Shown here piece by piece: positions 9,793 through 20,469 of a stretch of 64,000 bases of DNA. Position 1 is the stretch's first letter; every line of letters begins with the position of its first letter. Under the pieces are notes generated by a model, which worked only from the letters and a program-made list of their open reading frames with translations, made no database searches and had not been told where the DNA came from. Origin of the DNA: Polyporus tsugae (lineage: Eukaryota; Basidiomycota; Agaricomycetes; Polyporales; Polyporaceae); contig JAHRBS010000003.1 in assembly GCA_024305745.1 (NCBI GenBank), positions 310,001 through 374,000 of the forward strand. Direction: 5' to 3'. The position numbers were made by a program, and so were the translations under genes.

Positions 9793-11189
9793 TCTGAAGT
9801 ACTGGCTGTGCTGGATTGGTGCTCGTTCAGACCGCCAGGCCTTTCAGACCCAGACCTTTGGGTGTCTAACCTCATGACCCTCATCTTCCACCACGACACT
9901 TGTGCTTTCCTGTTCCTCCTTGACACTCTGCCCCCTTCTGGTGATCTGGCTTCATCTATTTCTGTGCTCGTCATTTATCCCATCTTCTCTAGTTCTACTA
10001 GCCTGCCAGCACCACTACACAAGTCCAATAGTCCCAGCTTCGAAGGCCCATACACAACCAAATCCGGCAGAAATGCGGGTAGGATCCAAGGGTGGTGGTG
10101 GCGGTATAGGTGGAGATGACAATGGAGATGGAGTTAAAGGTGGTGGAATTGTAACAAGGCTCCAGCATTCAACCCTCTCAGGTGAGTACTAACTATGTAT
10201 ACATATCTCTTGCCGCCAACACAACGAGGTGGGTCGCGAACATCAGTAATTCCTTGATTGTCTGAATGTCTGACAGATCTGGCGCCCGGGTGCCAAACAG
10301 CCAAAACTCGACAATTACCCACTGTGAGCGACACACACCCCACGATGCCAAAATTTGAGGTGCGGGAGCTCACATTGCATACCCCCAACAGTCTGGGAGC
10401 ACACAAGCCCCGCATGTGGCCGGGACAATGCATAGTGTTTGCACGGTCGCTGCATGGTCACAGATGATGGCTGCCGCTGTTACCGATGATGCGGGCAGCT
10501 GTGTACTGGTTTCGTCAGTTGGGGGCTGTCGCGGATGATATTTAAGTGATTTGGGTAAGTTTGGGACCCATCACTGTATGGAAAGGGTCATTTTCGAAAA
10601 TGTCTGACAGGGCATTTTGCGTGTCTGAACACTGACACTCTGACAGGTCTGAATTGGGTCTGAACATGTCTGAAATGGTCTGAAATGTCTGAATCAGATC
10701 ATTTCAGACCGTTTCAGACAATTGATGAATTACTGATGAAGTATATACCTCGATGCTCTTGAGTCCTCCCTGCATTTAATCCCTCATATTCTCGTCATCA
10801 TTGATGTTGCTCTGTCTACCCTTATCATTCCGCCCTGTGTTCACCTACCATAAGGGATACTTGGAGAGTGGGCAAGTGAAAAGGGCCATTTGTGAAGCAA
10901 GGTGGTATAGTGACCACAGCATGGATAGCTGGCGGCGCCGCAGCTCTATGAGCCTCCTAGTACATTGTAGAATATACGTACAGTGTATATAAATACTGTC
11001 ATCCACAATGCACATTGTAATCAGCGGCCACAGGCTCAGCTCTGCAGTGCATCTTCTGGAAGTTCTGAAAGGTCTGAACGGACGTGTGCTTCTCAGTTCT
11101 GAATGGGTGTCTGATCTGATTGATCTGGATCTGGAACATCTGAAACAGGTCTGAAAAGTCTGGGAGAGTACTTATCCAGATCTTTCAGA
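9793..11189. repeat. Degenerate array of TCTGAA/TTCAGA motifs
   Basis: TCTGAA occurs at 9793, 10261, 10624, 10648, 10659, 10669, 10679, 10688, 11064, 11073, 11098, 11139 and 11150. Its reverse complement TTCAGA occurs at 9826, 9843, 10703, 10713 and 11184. TCTGAC variants are at 10269, 10603 and 10639. The densest cluster (10648-10718) has a 9-11 bp spacing, one motif per helical turn, followed by two inverted copies. No coding sequence explains it. Subterminal transposase-binding repeats of a DNA transposon are one possibility; no transposase is visible. Confidence 0.5.
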
Positions 11190-12705
11190 CCTGTGCATGT
11201 TTTACTAATGTAGGTGGCGTCTCATGGAAGAGGGAGAGGTTCAAATGAGGGAACAGACAGGTTACGAGTCTGTCTCGATTGAACGCTAAGGGAAACCATT
11301 CGTAGATATACGACTGGGCTTGTATATGGTCTCAGGTGCTATGGAAGGAATGTGATGTATGTCCATGTGGTGCGTAGGTTAGGGCTCGGAGGAACTCAGG
11401 AGATGCATACAAAGTACGGTAAGGGCAGGCCATACTAGTGGTAAGGGGACTGAATACAAACATAACAATCACATACAAAACTGGGGAGACCGTGGCGCAT
11501 CAGCGCACTAAGAATCTCGGGCCAGGGAGTAGCAAGGGGTAGCGTGCCACATGCACTACAGTTACACACCCAATTGTCAATGTTGTCCACAGAGCTCCGC
11601 TTTGACCAGATTTCCAACAGACCTTGTTGATGACATCCAACGGACCTCCCCATAGCAGATGTCCTCCGGGGTCCATGCAGACCTCTCCAGACGTCCGTGC
11701 CTGCCTCAGAGCCAAATGCATGTTTCATGGCAGTGTCAAAATGTTCATGCAAGAGTAAGGCACACAAGACGAGGATGCCAATGCGTCCACTGCACCGACC
11801 ATTCGCTCATGAATGATTGAGGGAAGGAGAGCTTGTCTTCTCAAGGTCCAGGATTGTCACGCTTATAGAAGGGTGCGTGAAAACTCTGAGGACTCGGAGG
11901 CTGACATCTATCGTGGGGTGACACCCAGTGCAGCGGAGGAAGCACTGCAGGGTCCAGCAGTGGTGGTGGATGGGGCTAGTGAGACTGGAGCTGTATCGGT
12001 TTGTCCCTGGTATTAGGTGCCGGTGTCTCCTGCATTTGCTTGCCCATGTAGCTTCTTTTGTATGGATTTGTGACCCAATCACATTGCATCCTATTTTTGC
12101 CAATGATTCTCTTGAGTGACGATCACCCAAAATAGTATTGGAATGTGCAAATAAAACGGGAGATGTAGGATTTGGCTCGTTCACGCCCATGCGAGTGCAA
12201 GCCAGCCTATCTCGTGCAATCGTCCCGAGCCCTCCTATGACTTCATCAGGGAAAACACCCCCCCTAATTAGGTATCAATATATGTAATGAGAGCCAATAG
12301 TTCGTTAGTCTAAAGGACTGGGTCCAATTATAATTAGGGGCATAGGTGCACATTAGATCGTGGATTATCTTCCAATTAGCATCAAGGTTGCATGTATTGG
12401 TGCGGCACACTGAATGAGAACATTGCAGCCAAAGGTATAAATTTCTCTATAGACTACCATACTATAACCAGTTACACTAGAGTAGGTATGAAGTCACCAA
12501 GCACGTCAAGCATGGGTGCATTTTTAGAAGCACACTGAGGGTGGGACAAGATTGTTACGTATGCTTAGCGTGTGAGGCATACGGACACACCGTAGATAGA
12601 AGCAAGTCAAAATGAGAGAGGACCAGAGTAGAATGGGACGGGAAAACTACTAGTCGGGGAGTCAGGGAGGGCGCCATCTTCAATCAATGACCATGGTTGG
12701 CACCA
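11190..12705. other. Stretch without a supportable gene
   Basis: Short frames only, no family signature. AT-rich tracts at about 12260-12480. I see no tRNA, LTR or coding motif. Confidence 0.5.
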
Positions 12706-12866
12706 CTACATTCCGGAGAGCAGCTGAAATCGCATCAGCTTGAATGAAGCAAAGTACTCACCTGGTCTCCCTGGACAGCCCTTACGAGCTTCCGTTCTGA
12801 CTGTGAGGCATGAATGTAGTACAGGCGTGTCATCCCCACAGAATCGAGTGCAATGAACCCGTTAGA
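12706..12866 (-). pseudogene. 3' remnant of a possible WD40-repeat gene, abutting copy 2
   Basis: Reading on - from the LTR edge, 12866-12762 encodes SNGFIALDS...KLVRAVQGDQ. A GTGAGT donor at 12761 and a CAG acceptor at 12724 bound a 38-nt intron, and the frame continues LLSGM and stops at 12706-12708. The pattern resembles the end of a WD40 repeat from an F-box/WD-type protein (CLRVL-GHSNG-ALD). The matching upstream half may be 19368-19457, on the other side of the element. Assignment is by pattern only. Confidence 0.3.
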
Positions 12867-13310
12867 TGTTACGACTGGACGTTGAGTAAGGATCAGGGAT
12901 ACGTACGAGATGAGCAGGAGCGCCGACAAGCACTTGTGCAGCGAGAGCAGAGCAAGGCTCAACAGTCAGGGCTGGAGACAAGATGTATTGAGTGAGGTAA
13001 CTAACGAGGGAAATACAGCAAGGCTTACCTAGAGACAAGAGGTCGAAACTGAGGTCTCCAGGCAGCAAAGTACAGGTCCTTATATACGTATAGAGGACAA
13101 TGAGAACCTGGGGACAATAGGTAACTATGGACACGGGTGAACAATGGAAACGGAACAATAGCAACGACAGACAATAAGGAGCTATTGTGCTGAGGAACAA
13201 AGGACAAGATACAATGCAACGGAGAACAATAAGTACAACGTAAGAAGTAGATCGTCCGAAAAAGGAAACTAAGGCACTGGTAGCAGGCGTCAAATGGAAC
13301 ATTCATGACA
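12867..13310 (-). repeat. 3' LTR of copy 2
   Basis: 444 bp, apparently identical to the copy 1 3' LTR. It differs from its own 5' LTR at about 20 sites, nearly all transitions. Confidence 0.92.
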
Positions 13311-13342
13311 ATACCCCCCTCCTAAGGGTCATGCCTTCACGA

Positions 13343-16300
13343 CTAAGTCTTCTTGAGAGGACCAGGTGCCTCTGCATGCATTGAATGGAATCTCTGCACA
13401 AGTTGCGGCGCGTTTGTAAGGTCCACTGCATCCTCCCAGCTGTCGTGTTCAGGGCCCCAACCCTTCCAGTGTACGAGGTACTGCAGTTTCTTCCACCGCC
13501 CATACTGCCGCAACTCCAACACTTCCTCCACTTTGTACTCTTCCTCCCCCTCCACCTCAATTGCCACTGGCTCTGCCGGGTGATGACCGGGGAGTCGACT
13601 CTCCTTGTGCGGAAGCAGGAGAGAAACATGGAATACAGGGTGGATTACAAGGTCCTTGGGGAGTCTGAGCTCATAAGCCAGATTGCCCACCTTGCGTACA
13701 ACTGGATACGGGCCAGCGTATTGATCCACCAGTTCCCAAGAGACTCTAGGAACACAGAAGTTCCTCGTGTTGAGCCACACCTTCTGGCCTTCCTTGAGCT
13801 CTGGAGCGTCACGGACATACCGATCATAGTACTCCTTCATCCGCTCAGCTGCTAGAGTCAAGGCCGCGGTTGCAGTTGCATCCTCTCACGCCTATCGCAA
13901 CTCCTCCCGGTGTTCATCAGCTGCAGGCACTGCTGTAGGCAACATCGGAATGTGGAACTGGGGTTCATAGCCGTACATGAGGTAAAACGGCAAATAACCT
14001 GTTGACGAGTGCTGGTGCAAGTTAAAGGCAAACTCTGCAATCGGCAGCCACTTGACCCAGTCATCGCGGTGTCGTGAGCAGAACATATGAAGGTACACCT
14101 CTATCTCCTGGTTCCATCGTTCCGATTGCCCATCTGTCTGCGGGTGGTAGGCTGTGGACATTGCACTTTCTATGCCGAGTCCCTTGAGTATGGCATGGAA
14201 GAGCTTGCTTGAGAACTGGGGCCCATGATCAGAGATGATCTTCTGTGGCAGCCCATAAAGACGAAAATGTTCTTGGATGAAGTTGTCAGCAGCTCCTTCT
14301 GCGTCGATCTCCTCAGTGCAAGGAATAAGATGTATCATCTTTCCATGCCGATCAGCGATGAGCTGAAGCGCATTGTATCCGTCCACCTCTGGGAGTCTAG
14401 TGATGAAGTCGCACGTCACAATCTGGCCCGGGCCATCAGGGATTTCATTTGGTTGAAGGGGACCGTGCAGTTTGGCATGCGAACCCTTGCCACGGCGACA
14501 GGTGTCGCAGGTCTCAACATAATCCTTAATGAACTTTGCCATGCCCGGCCACCAGTAGTTTTGCGTGACCAACTCCAACGTCTTCGACTGCCCAGGGTGT
14601 CCAGCGGGCGGGAGGTCATGGTGGATGTGTACAATCTCAGCACGCAGCGCATTGTCCTTGGGGACATAGACTTTGCCTCGGTACAGTAGCAGGCCTTGCT
14701 CACTGTTCCAGTCCACCAAGTCATTCTGAAGATGCGCTGGTCCAAGTTTGTCCAGTTTACTGAGTGCCTCCACGACCTCCTGCTCGTGCTCTCCGCACTT
14801 GCGGATGCGTCGAAGCAGTGCCTTTTCTGGAACCACCGATAGATGCCCTCTCTTGGCTGCCAGTACCCGGAAACATTCTGGCTGCAACAAGACTCGACCG
14901 AGATTGTCATCTGCATCCTCGTGCTGGTGGTCAGGCTGTCTCGACAGTGCATTGGCCCTACCATTAGACATCCCAGGTTTGTGCGAGATGACAAAGTCGA
15001 ATCGCGACAGATAGAGAGCCCATCGTGCCTACCTGCATGTGAGGTTCTGTGCTGTGCGCCAATACTCGAGGTTCTTGTGGTCCGACTGGATCTCGAACAC
15101 ACTGAGGAGACCCTCGAGATAGTGACACCAAGCCTGCAGGGCACAAATGATGGCGAGCATCTCCTTGTTGTAGATCTCATAGTTGCGTTCAGCGTCGTTC
15201 ATCGACTCGGAGTGAAAAGTGATGGGGTGCCATTTGCCATCTTCCCCCTCCTGAGACAGAACCACACCTGTAGCAAAGCCAGATGCGTCGACTTCAATGT
15301 GGGTGTTGCGGTCTGTATCATAGATCGTCAGGACAGGGCTTTTGGTGAAGCAATGCTTGAGCTCGTCAAAGGCAGACTGCTCTTTGTCTCCCCATTGCCA
15401 TGGCACATTGCCCGTGAGGCGATCCAAGGGTTTGCAGATGGCACTAAAGTCCTTTATGAACCGCCAATAGAAGTTTGCGAAACCGCAGAACTTCTGTACA
15501 TCTGTGGCATTCTGAGGGATAGGCCAATCTGCAATACCCTTCACCTTCACCGGATCCATCTCTACGCAGTTCTCCGAGACGAGTACACCAAGGTATTCCA
15601 CCTTAGGCTGTTTGAACTCGCACTTCTCTGGCTTGCAGAACAGATCGTTCTCCTTAAGACATTTCAGGACCTCGCGCACCAATGTGCGGTGTTCCTCGAG
15701 ACTGTTGGTGAATATGAGGATGTCGTTGAGGTAGATAGTGACTTTGCCGAGTATGATGAGGTCCTTAAAGATGTCGTTCATGAGCGCAGAGAATGTGCTG
15801 GGCGAATTGGCTAGCCCAAAGAACATAACATTCAGCTCGAACAGCCCTCGATTGGTCACAAAGGCAGCCTTCCACTCATCGCCGGCCTTAACCCGCAGAT
15901 TGTTGTACCCCCAGCGAATATCAAGCTTTGTGAAGTACTTGGCCTTCTTGAGTTGATCCATCAGATCCGATACCAACAGTAGTGGGTAACGGTTCTTAAT
16001 GGTGATCTCGTTGAGTTGCCGATAGTCCTGGACTGGATATAGGCTACCATCCTTCTTCTTGACAAAGAAGAACGGCGACGACATTGGCGACTCCGACTCT
16101 TGAATATAGCCTTTGGCCAAGTTCTCAGCGAGAAACTTGTCAAGCTCTCCTTGTTCGCTGGGCGATAGGGGGTACACACGGGAATGGAACATCTTTGCAT
16201 CGGGCACAAGCTCTATCGCATGGTCATAGGGTCCGTGTTCTGGCAAATGTTCGGACGCCTCTTTCGAGAACACATGCAAGTATTTGTGATAGTGCTCGGG

Positions 16301-17128
16301 TATGATCTCTTTGACGGGGCGGACTTCCTTCTTCTGGTACTCTTGCTCAGCGAGTTGTTGTGAATATGTGTACATTGCTGAAGCAAACAGTTGTGGAGCA
16401 CTATAAAGGCGTTGTCCATCCTCCCATGCATTGAGAAGAGATGTCTCAGTTCCATCCCACCGCGGCAGGAATCCTGGCGGCCAGGGCCTATCCTCCTCCT
16501 TCTCCTCAGTCATCATGGCCGCACACACCCTTCCAACCTTCCTAACCTTCTTTGCCCGTCGAGGACCACGGCACGCCGTAAGCCGTACCTCCGTATCACG
16601 CGCTTTGGTCTTGACAGGTTCAGAGGTTCTCTGGTTAGCTGGGCATGTCTCTGGACATCTCAACAGGCGCAGCGAGCCACGTTCCCAGTCTACTTCAGGG
16701 TTGTGCTCGCGTAGCCAGTCCAGGCTGATGATGACATCCTCTTCTCCTATATCTGTCACTACAAAGACCACCTTCTCCCTGTGGTCTCCAATTGCCATAT
16801 CCAATACGGCAACCTCTGTGATCGTGCCATCATGGTTTTCCGAACCGTCGATGTTGTACAGAGGAATTGGCCTTGCCAACTTCCTCATTGTAACCCTATT
16901 CTGTTCTACGAATCGTCTATGTAGGAACTTAGTAGTAGCACCGCTATCTACCATAGCTACAATGTCCTTATGTCGCTGCTTGCTGATTAACCGTACCGGT
17001 ATATGAAAGTGTTGACCATCGTGATTTACTTCATATACAAACGACGAACCCAGTACAGAAAATCGACTATTACTACAAGAACCAGCACATGCAGCGTCCA
17101 ATGCGGTTCTAATCGAAAACCCTCTTTC
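13343..17128 (-). pseudogene. pol: pol of copy 2, same domains and same three nonsense codons as copy 1
   Basis: Its translated segments are identical to those of copy 1: protease, RT with YLND, RNase H, integrase and chromodomain. Stops mirror copy 1 (TAG 15029-15031; TAG 13892-13894; TGA 13886-13888). A -1 slippery heptamer precedes it at 17116-17122. Identity at every disabled site shows the damage predates the event that made the two copies alike. Confidence 0.92.
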
Positions 17129-17979
17129 TTATTGACCACCGTAAGGGCAGCAATCTTCTCCTCCATTGCCTTGAGCTGGGCCTTGAGTGTCATGAGCTCG
17201 TCAGTACTGGATGAGGAAGAAGAGGCAGCCCATTGGCCCTCGACTTTGGGCTTTGGGCAGCGCCACGCGGGATGTCCTTTCTTGCCGCAGTTCCAGCACT
17301 CTCTGTCGAACTTCTTCTTGCCCGAACCGGAGGCGGCTGCCTTTTCGCCCTTCTTCTTCTATCCAAATTGCTTCGGTTGTTCCTCCTCGCACACGGCAAG
17401 TTGCTGGTTGGCGAGGTCCGAGATGTCGTGCGCTGTGGTCGCAAAGGTGTTCTTGATCTTGTAAGGGAGTGCCATGTGGTACCGTTTGCGCTTATCCGCA
17501 TCACCGAACCTGGTGCGAGCAGCGATGGCATTGAACTGACTGGTATAGTCCTTGATGGTGCCAAGCCGATGCGAAGCCTTGCAGAGTTTGGCGAGTTCTG
17601 CAACGGCTGCTTCCTCGTCGTTTGCAGCGCAGAAGTGCACCTTGAATGACCCTTCAAAGGCCACAAAGTCTGACCATGCAACATTGCCGCTGGCCACCAT
17701 GACGATGTATGGGCCGGCCCACTCCGCAGCGCCACCGGTCAACTTGTTGAGGATCATGATCCAGCGGATCTCGTGTGCGACTCCTTGCGCCTCGAGAAGG
17801 TCGTAGTAGATGCGGGCATTAGCTACAAAGCAAAGCCCTTCCTGCACGAGTTTTCCATCATACTCGCGAGGGGCGATTTGAGAGAGGAGTTTGGAAACAT
17901 CGAAGGGGGCGGGCGTGGCCATGATGGAAGTGGGTGATGAGGGTGGAGAGGGACTTGGCACAGGTGAGGGACTTGGCAT
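17026..17979 (-). pseudogene. gag: gag of copy 2, interrupted by TAG
   Basis: Mirror of the copy 1 gag: open part 17979-17359, TAG at 17359-17361, then a readable CCHC zinc knuckle region. One codon differs (Gln instead of Arg, from a CpG-to-CpA change at the position matching 1676). The same upstream stops are present. Confidence 0.85.
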
Positions 17980-18861
17980 GGGTGAGGGACTACTCGGGGT
18001 GTTAAGAACAACAGTTTGTTGTGGAGGGGTCCCTGCCGGAGAGGGTGTGGGTGGGGGGTTGGATGTTTATTGTGCAATATGGTCACTGGCTAGCATAAGT
18101 GCTTGGCCAAGTGAAATGGATCCCAACGAGGGTGATCCGCTGGGAGTGGGGATACGACTAGGAGCACGGCTAGGGGGATGTGTGCCTGGTCGGCTGATTG
18201 CAGCAGCAGAGGCTGCTCATGGGAGGCGGTTGTTGGGGACTCTGGGTCATGACTGGGTGATGAGATTGTTTTGCTCTGGGGCGGTTGCGACAAAACTGGG
18301 ATACTGAGACCAGCTTTCCTCGTCCCAGTCAAAGGTGTTCGACCGGTTGGGGCAGGGTTGTTGTTCGCAGATGTACCACCGTGAGTCAAACTTGTGCCAA
18401 TGCTGGTCTTCGACCGCGATGACGTGGAAGACGTGCCCGTATGTACTGCAGCTCGCCAGGTTGTTGGAACTTGCTTCCTATTCAAGGAACAGAGACGGCG
18501 GGTGCACAATCCAACACTGTCTGCTCAGCCTCCTTGGCCTATTGCTGTGTCTTAACCACGAGGGACATGAGCCCAGGGGTGTCCTGCCTTGGCCTTGTTT
18601 CGCCACCTTTCTCTAGCCTCCCATGCCGTGAGGCGGACCACTTCTGTCAGTGCCGGGGTCTCGGGTTAGGAGCTTTCCGCGCACTGTACCACTGAAAGTG
18701 GCAAGCCTCGAGTTGAATCAAGACCACATCCGATGGTGTGACTAGAGCGCGCACTATGCTAGGCCAACACAGAGGATCTGAGTGCGTACCATACGAGGGG
18801 AAAGGGGAATGATAAATGTGTGTAAACTCCTGGGGGAAAGGTGCACTGGTGCTCGTGGAGA

Positions 18862-18872
18862 AGTTTCGACCT
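18862..18872 (-). other. Putative self-priming PBS of copy 2
   Basis: Same 11-mer as copy 1, two bases from the 5' LTR. In this copy the 5' LTR complement at 19048-19058 is a perfect 11/11 match. Confidence 0.65.
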
Positions 18873-18874
18873 AA

Positions 18875-19318
18875 TGTTACAACTGGACATCGAGTAAGGA
18901 TCAGGGATACGTACGAGACGAGCAGGAGTGCCAACAAGCACTTATGCAGCGAGAGCAGAGCAAGGCTCGATAGTCAGGGCTGGAGACAAGATGTATTGAG
19001 TGAGGTAACTAACGAGGGAAATACAGCGAGGCTTACCTAGAGACAAGAGGTCGAAACTGAGGTCTCCAGGCAGCAAAGTACAGGTCCTTATATACGTATA
19101 GAGGACAATGAGAACCTGGGGACAATAGGTAACTATGGACATGGGTGAACAATGGAAACGGAACAATAGCAACGACAGACAATAAGGAGCTATTGTGCTA
19201 AGGAACAAAGGACGAGATACAATGCAACGGAGAACAATAAGTACAATGTGAGAAGTAGATCGTCCCAAAAAGGAAACTAAGGCGCTGGTAGCAGGTGCCG
19301 AATGGAACATTCATGACA
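18875..19318 (-). repeat. 5' LTR of copy 2
   Basis: 444 bp. It shares with the copy 1 5' LTR eight diagnostic states (copy 1 positions 185, 242, 244, 280, 294, 322, 324, 332) that separate both from the two 3' LTRs. TATA box mirrored at 19088-19094. Confidence 0.92.
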
Positions 19319-19457
19319 GTGCTGAGTGAGTCTTATGCAATCAACGGTGGTCGTTGTCATCACTTACAGTGCCTGAAGCACTCTGAGACATGTGTATCCG
19401 GAGGAAGAGGGCAGTGGAGAGCATTCTGTGGGTGCTTCATGTGGGGAGGGGCAACGC
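19319..19457 (-). pseudogene. Possible 5' half of the WD40-like remnant split by copy 2
   Basis: On -, a CAG acceptor at about 19458 opens a 90-nt exon (19457-19368) ending in CLRVLQA, followed by a GTAAGT donor and an intron whose CAG lies three bases before the LTR. Joined to 12866 downward it would read like a WD40 repeat, but the phase does not join cleanly. Confidence 0.25.
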
Positions 19458-20224
19458 CTGTGAGACACGTGATGTTTGTATGTATTTACTGTAGGACCGT
19501 AACGCCCAAGGGAGGTGGTCGTGACAATCAGCGCAACATTAAAACATATGATGGACTCGTGGGGTCTCGAAAAACAGACCAATGCACTAGAAATGTACTT
19601 AGGAATGATGTCTATAATTTGAATGTTTGTTGCATGCAGATCTCGCACGGCTTGCATATGAATTCAGCCCTAGATGAAGGAAAACAAACAAACAAAATTG
19701 TAGACATCATGAAGGCTAATTGCTCTAATTGATCGCGACCAAAATCAAGGTACTAGACTCAGACGACAAGTGGAAATGTTGCGCGCACTTCGACGTGTCG
19801 CGCGGCTGCGCGGGGAGCATGGATGCGCCACCATCGCGTTGAATCCCATCACGTGTACCATGTCGCGTGAGCTGCGATGCTCCTCCAGATGTGGACTCGG
19901 ACGCAGCCACTCCATTGTCGATTTTGCCCCGCCCCATCCCACCCCCGTCCCGCCGCTGCACTCGGAGGTGCTCATATGAAGTCATCGAGCTCTGTATGTA
20001 TTTTTTGTGGAATGTTAGCAAATTTTCTGATTATACCTGCAATGTTTACTTGCCTTACTTCAGTGACCGATTGCGGCAACTCTGCGGCCTCCAATCGACT
20101 TTGCTCGAGGGCCGCGGACAGTCCGTGATAACAGTACTATCCTCAGGTTAATGGAACACTACTTTCCAGTTGATATCCCGCACACCGGAAACGTACCACA
20201 ACACTACTACCTCGGGCTTGGAGA
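19458..20224. other. Stretch without a supportable gene
   Basis: Short frames without a family signature. A GC-rich block near 19790-19960 is open in several frames, but none resembles a known protein. Confidence 0.5.
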
Positions 20225-20469
20225 ATGGGAAGCCCGCAGCGGCGCAAGGGTGTCCATCGTAAAGGCGTATCCTTGGCGCAAAAATCTGCCCTGGCCAAGG
20301 CCCGTGAGTGTCGGGTTGAGCGACAGGATAGGGAGGACAAGGAAAACATCGGGGCTGTGAAGAGAGATCTCGTGAGTATTCAAATAAGGGGATACTTATC
20401 ATTTACAATTGCCCTCAGAAGCTCGAGGCGTTGCTGGCAGCCGTGGAGCGGTATCGGACGCGCGCATAG
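20225..20469 (+). CDS. Small basic coiled-coil protein candidate (65 aa, two exons)
   Basis: ATG at 20225 opens 49 codons rich in Lys, Arg, Glu and Ala. A GTGAGT donor follows codon 49 (20372), an acceptor CCTCAG ends at 20418, and the second exon (KLEALLAAVERYRTRA) stops at 20469. Splicing is phase 0, and both exons share heptad-like charged helices, which argues for one coding unit. It may be the N-terminal piece of a decayed longer gene or transposon. No function can be assigned. Confidence 0.3.

Larger units (their letters stand above)
12867..19318 (-). mobile_element. Ty3/gypsy chromovirus-type LTR retrotransposon, copy 2 (complete length, dead)
   Basis: 6452 bp with 444-bp LTRs at 12867-13310 (3') and 18875-19318 (5'), transcribed leftward. 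Every landmark mirrors copy 1 at 19213-p, with no indel. From the six-frame translations I detect only two internal differences (copy 1 positions 619 and 1676); all four gag/pol nonsense codons at 1852, 4182, 5319 and 5325 and the YLND change are shared. No target-site duplication is evident: the flanks are ...GTTAGA on the left and GTGCTG... on the right. The two 5' LTRs differ from each other at six of 338 compared positions, so divergence is concentrated at the 5' end. Confidence 0.95.

Noticed and set aside
6347..12866. Inversion of the spacer by crossover between the two elements as the cause of missing target duplications
   Set aside because: Swapping the inner flanks does not restore a 5-bp match at copy 2 (GCCCT against GTGCT), and the outer flank of copy 1 is not available.
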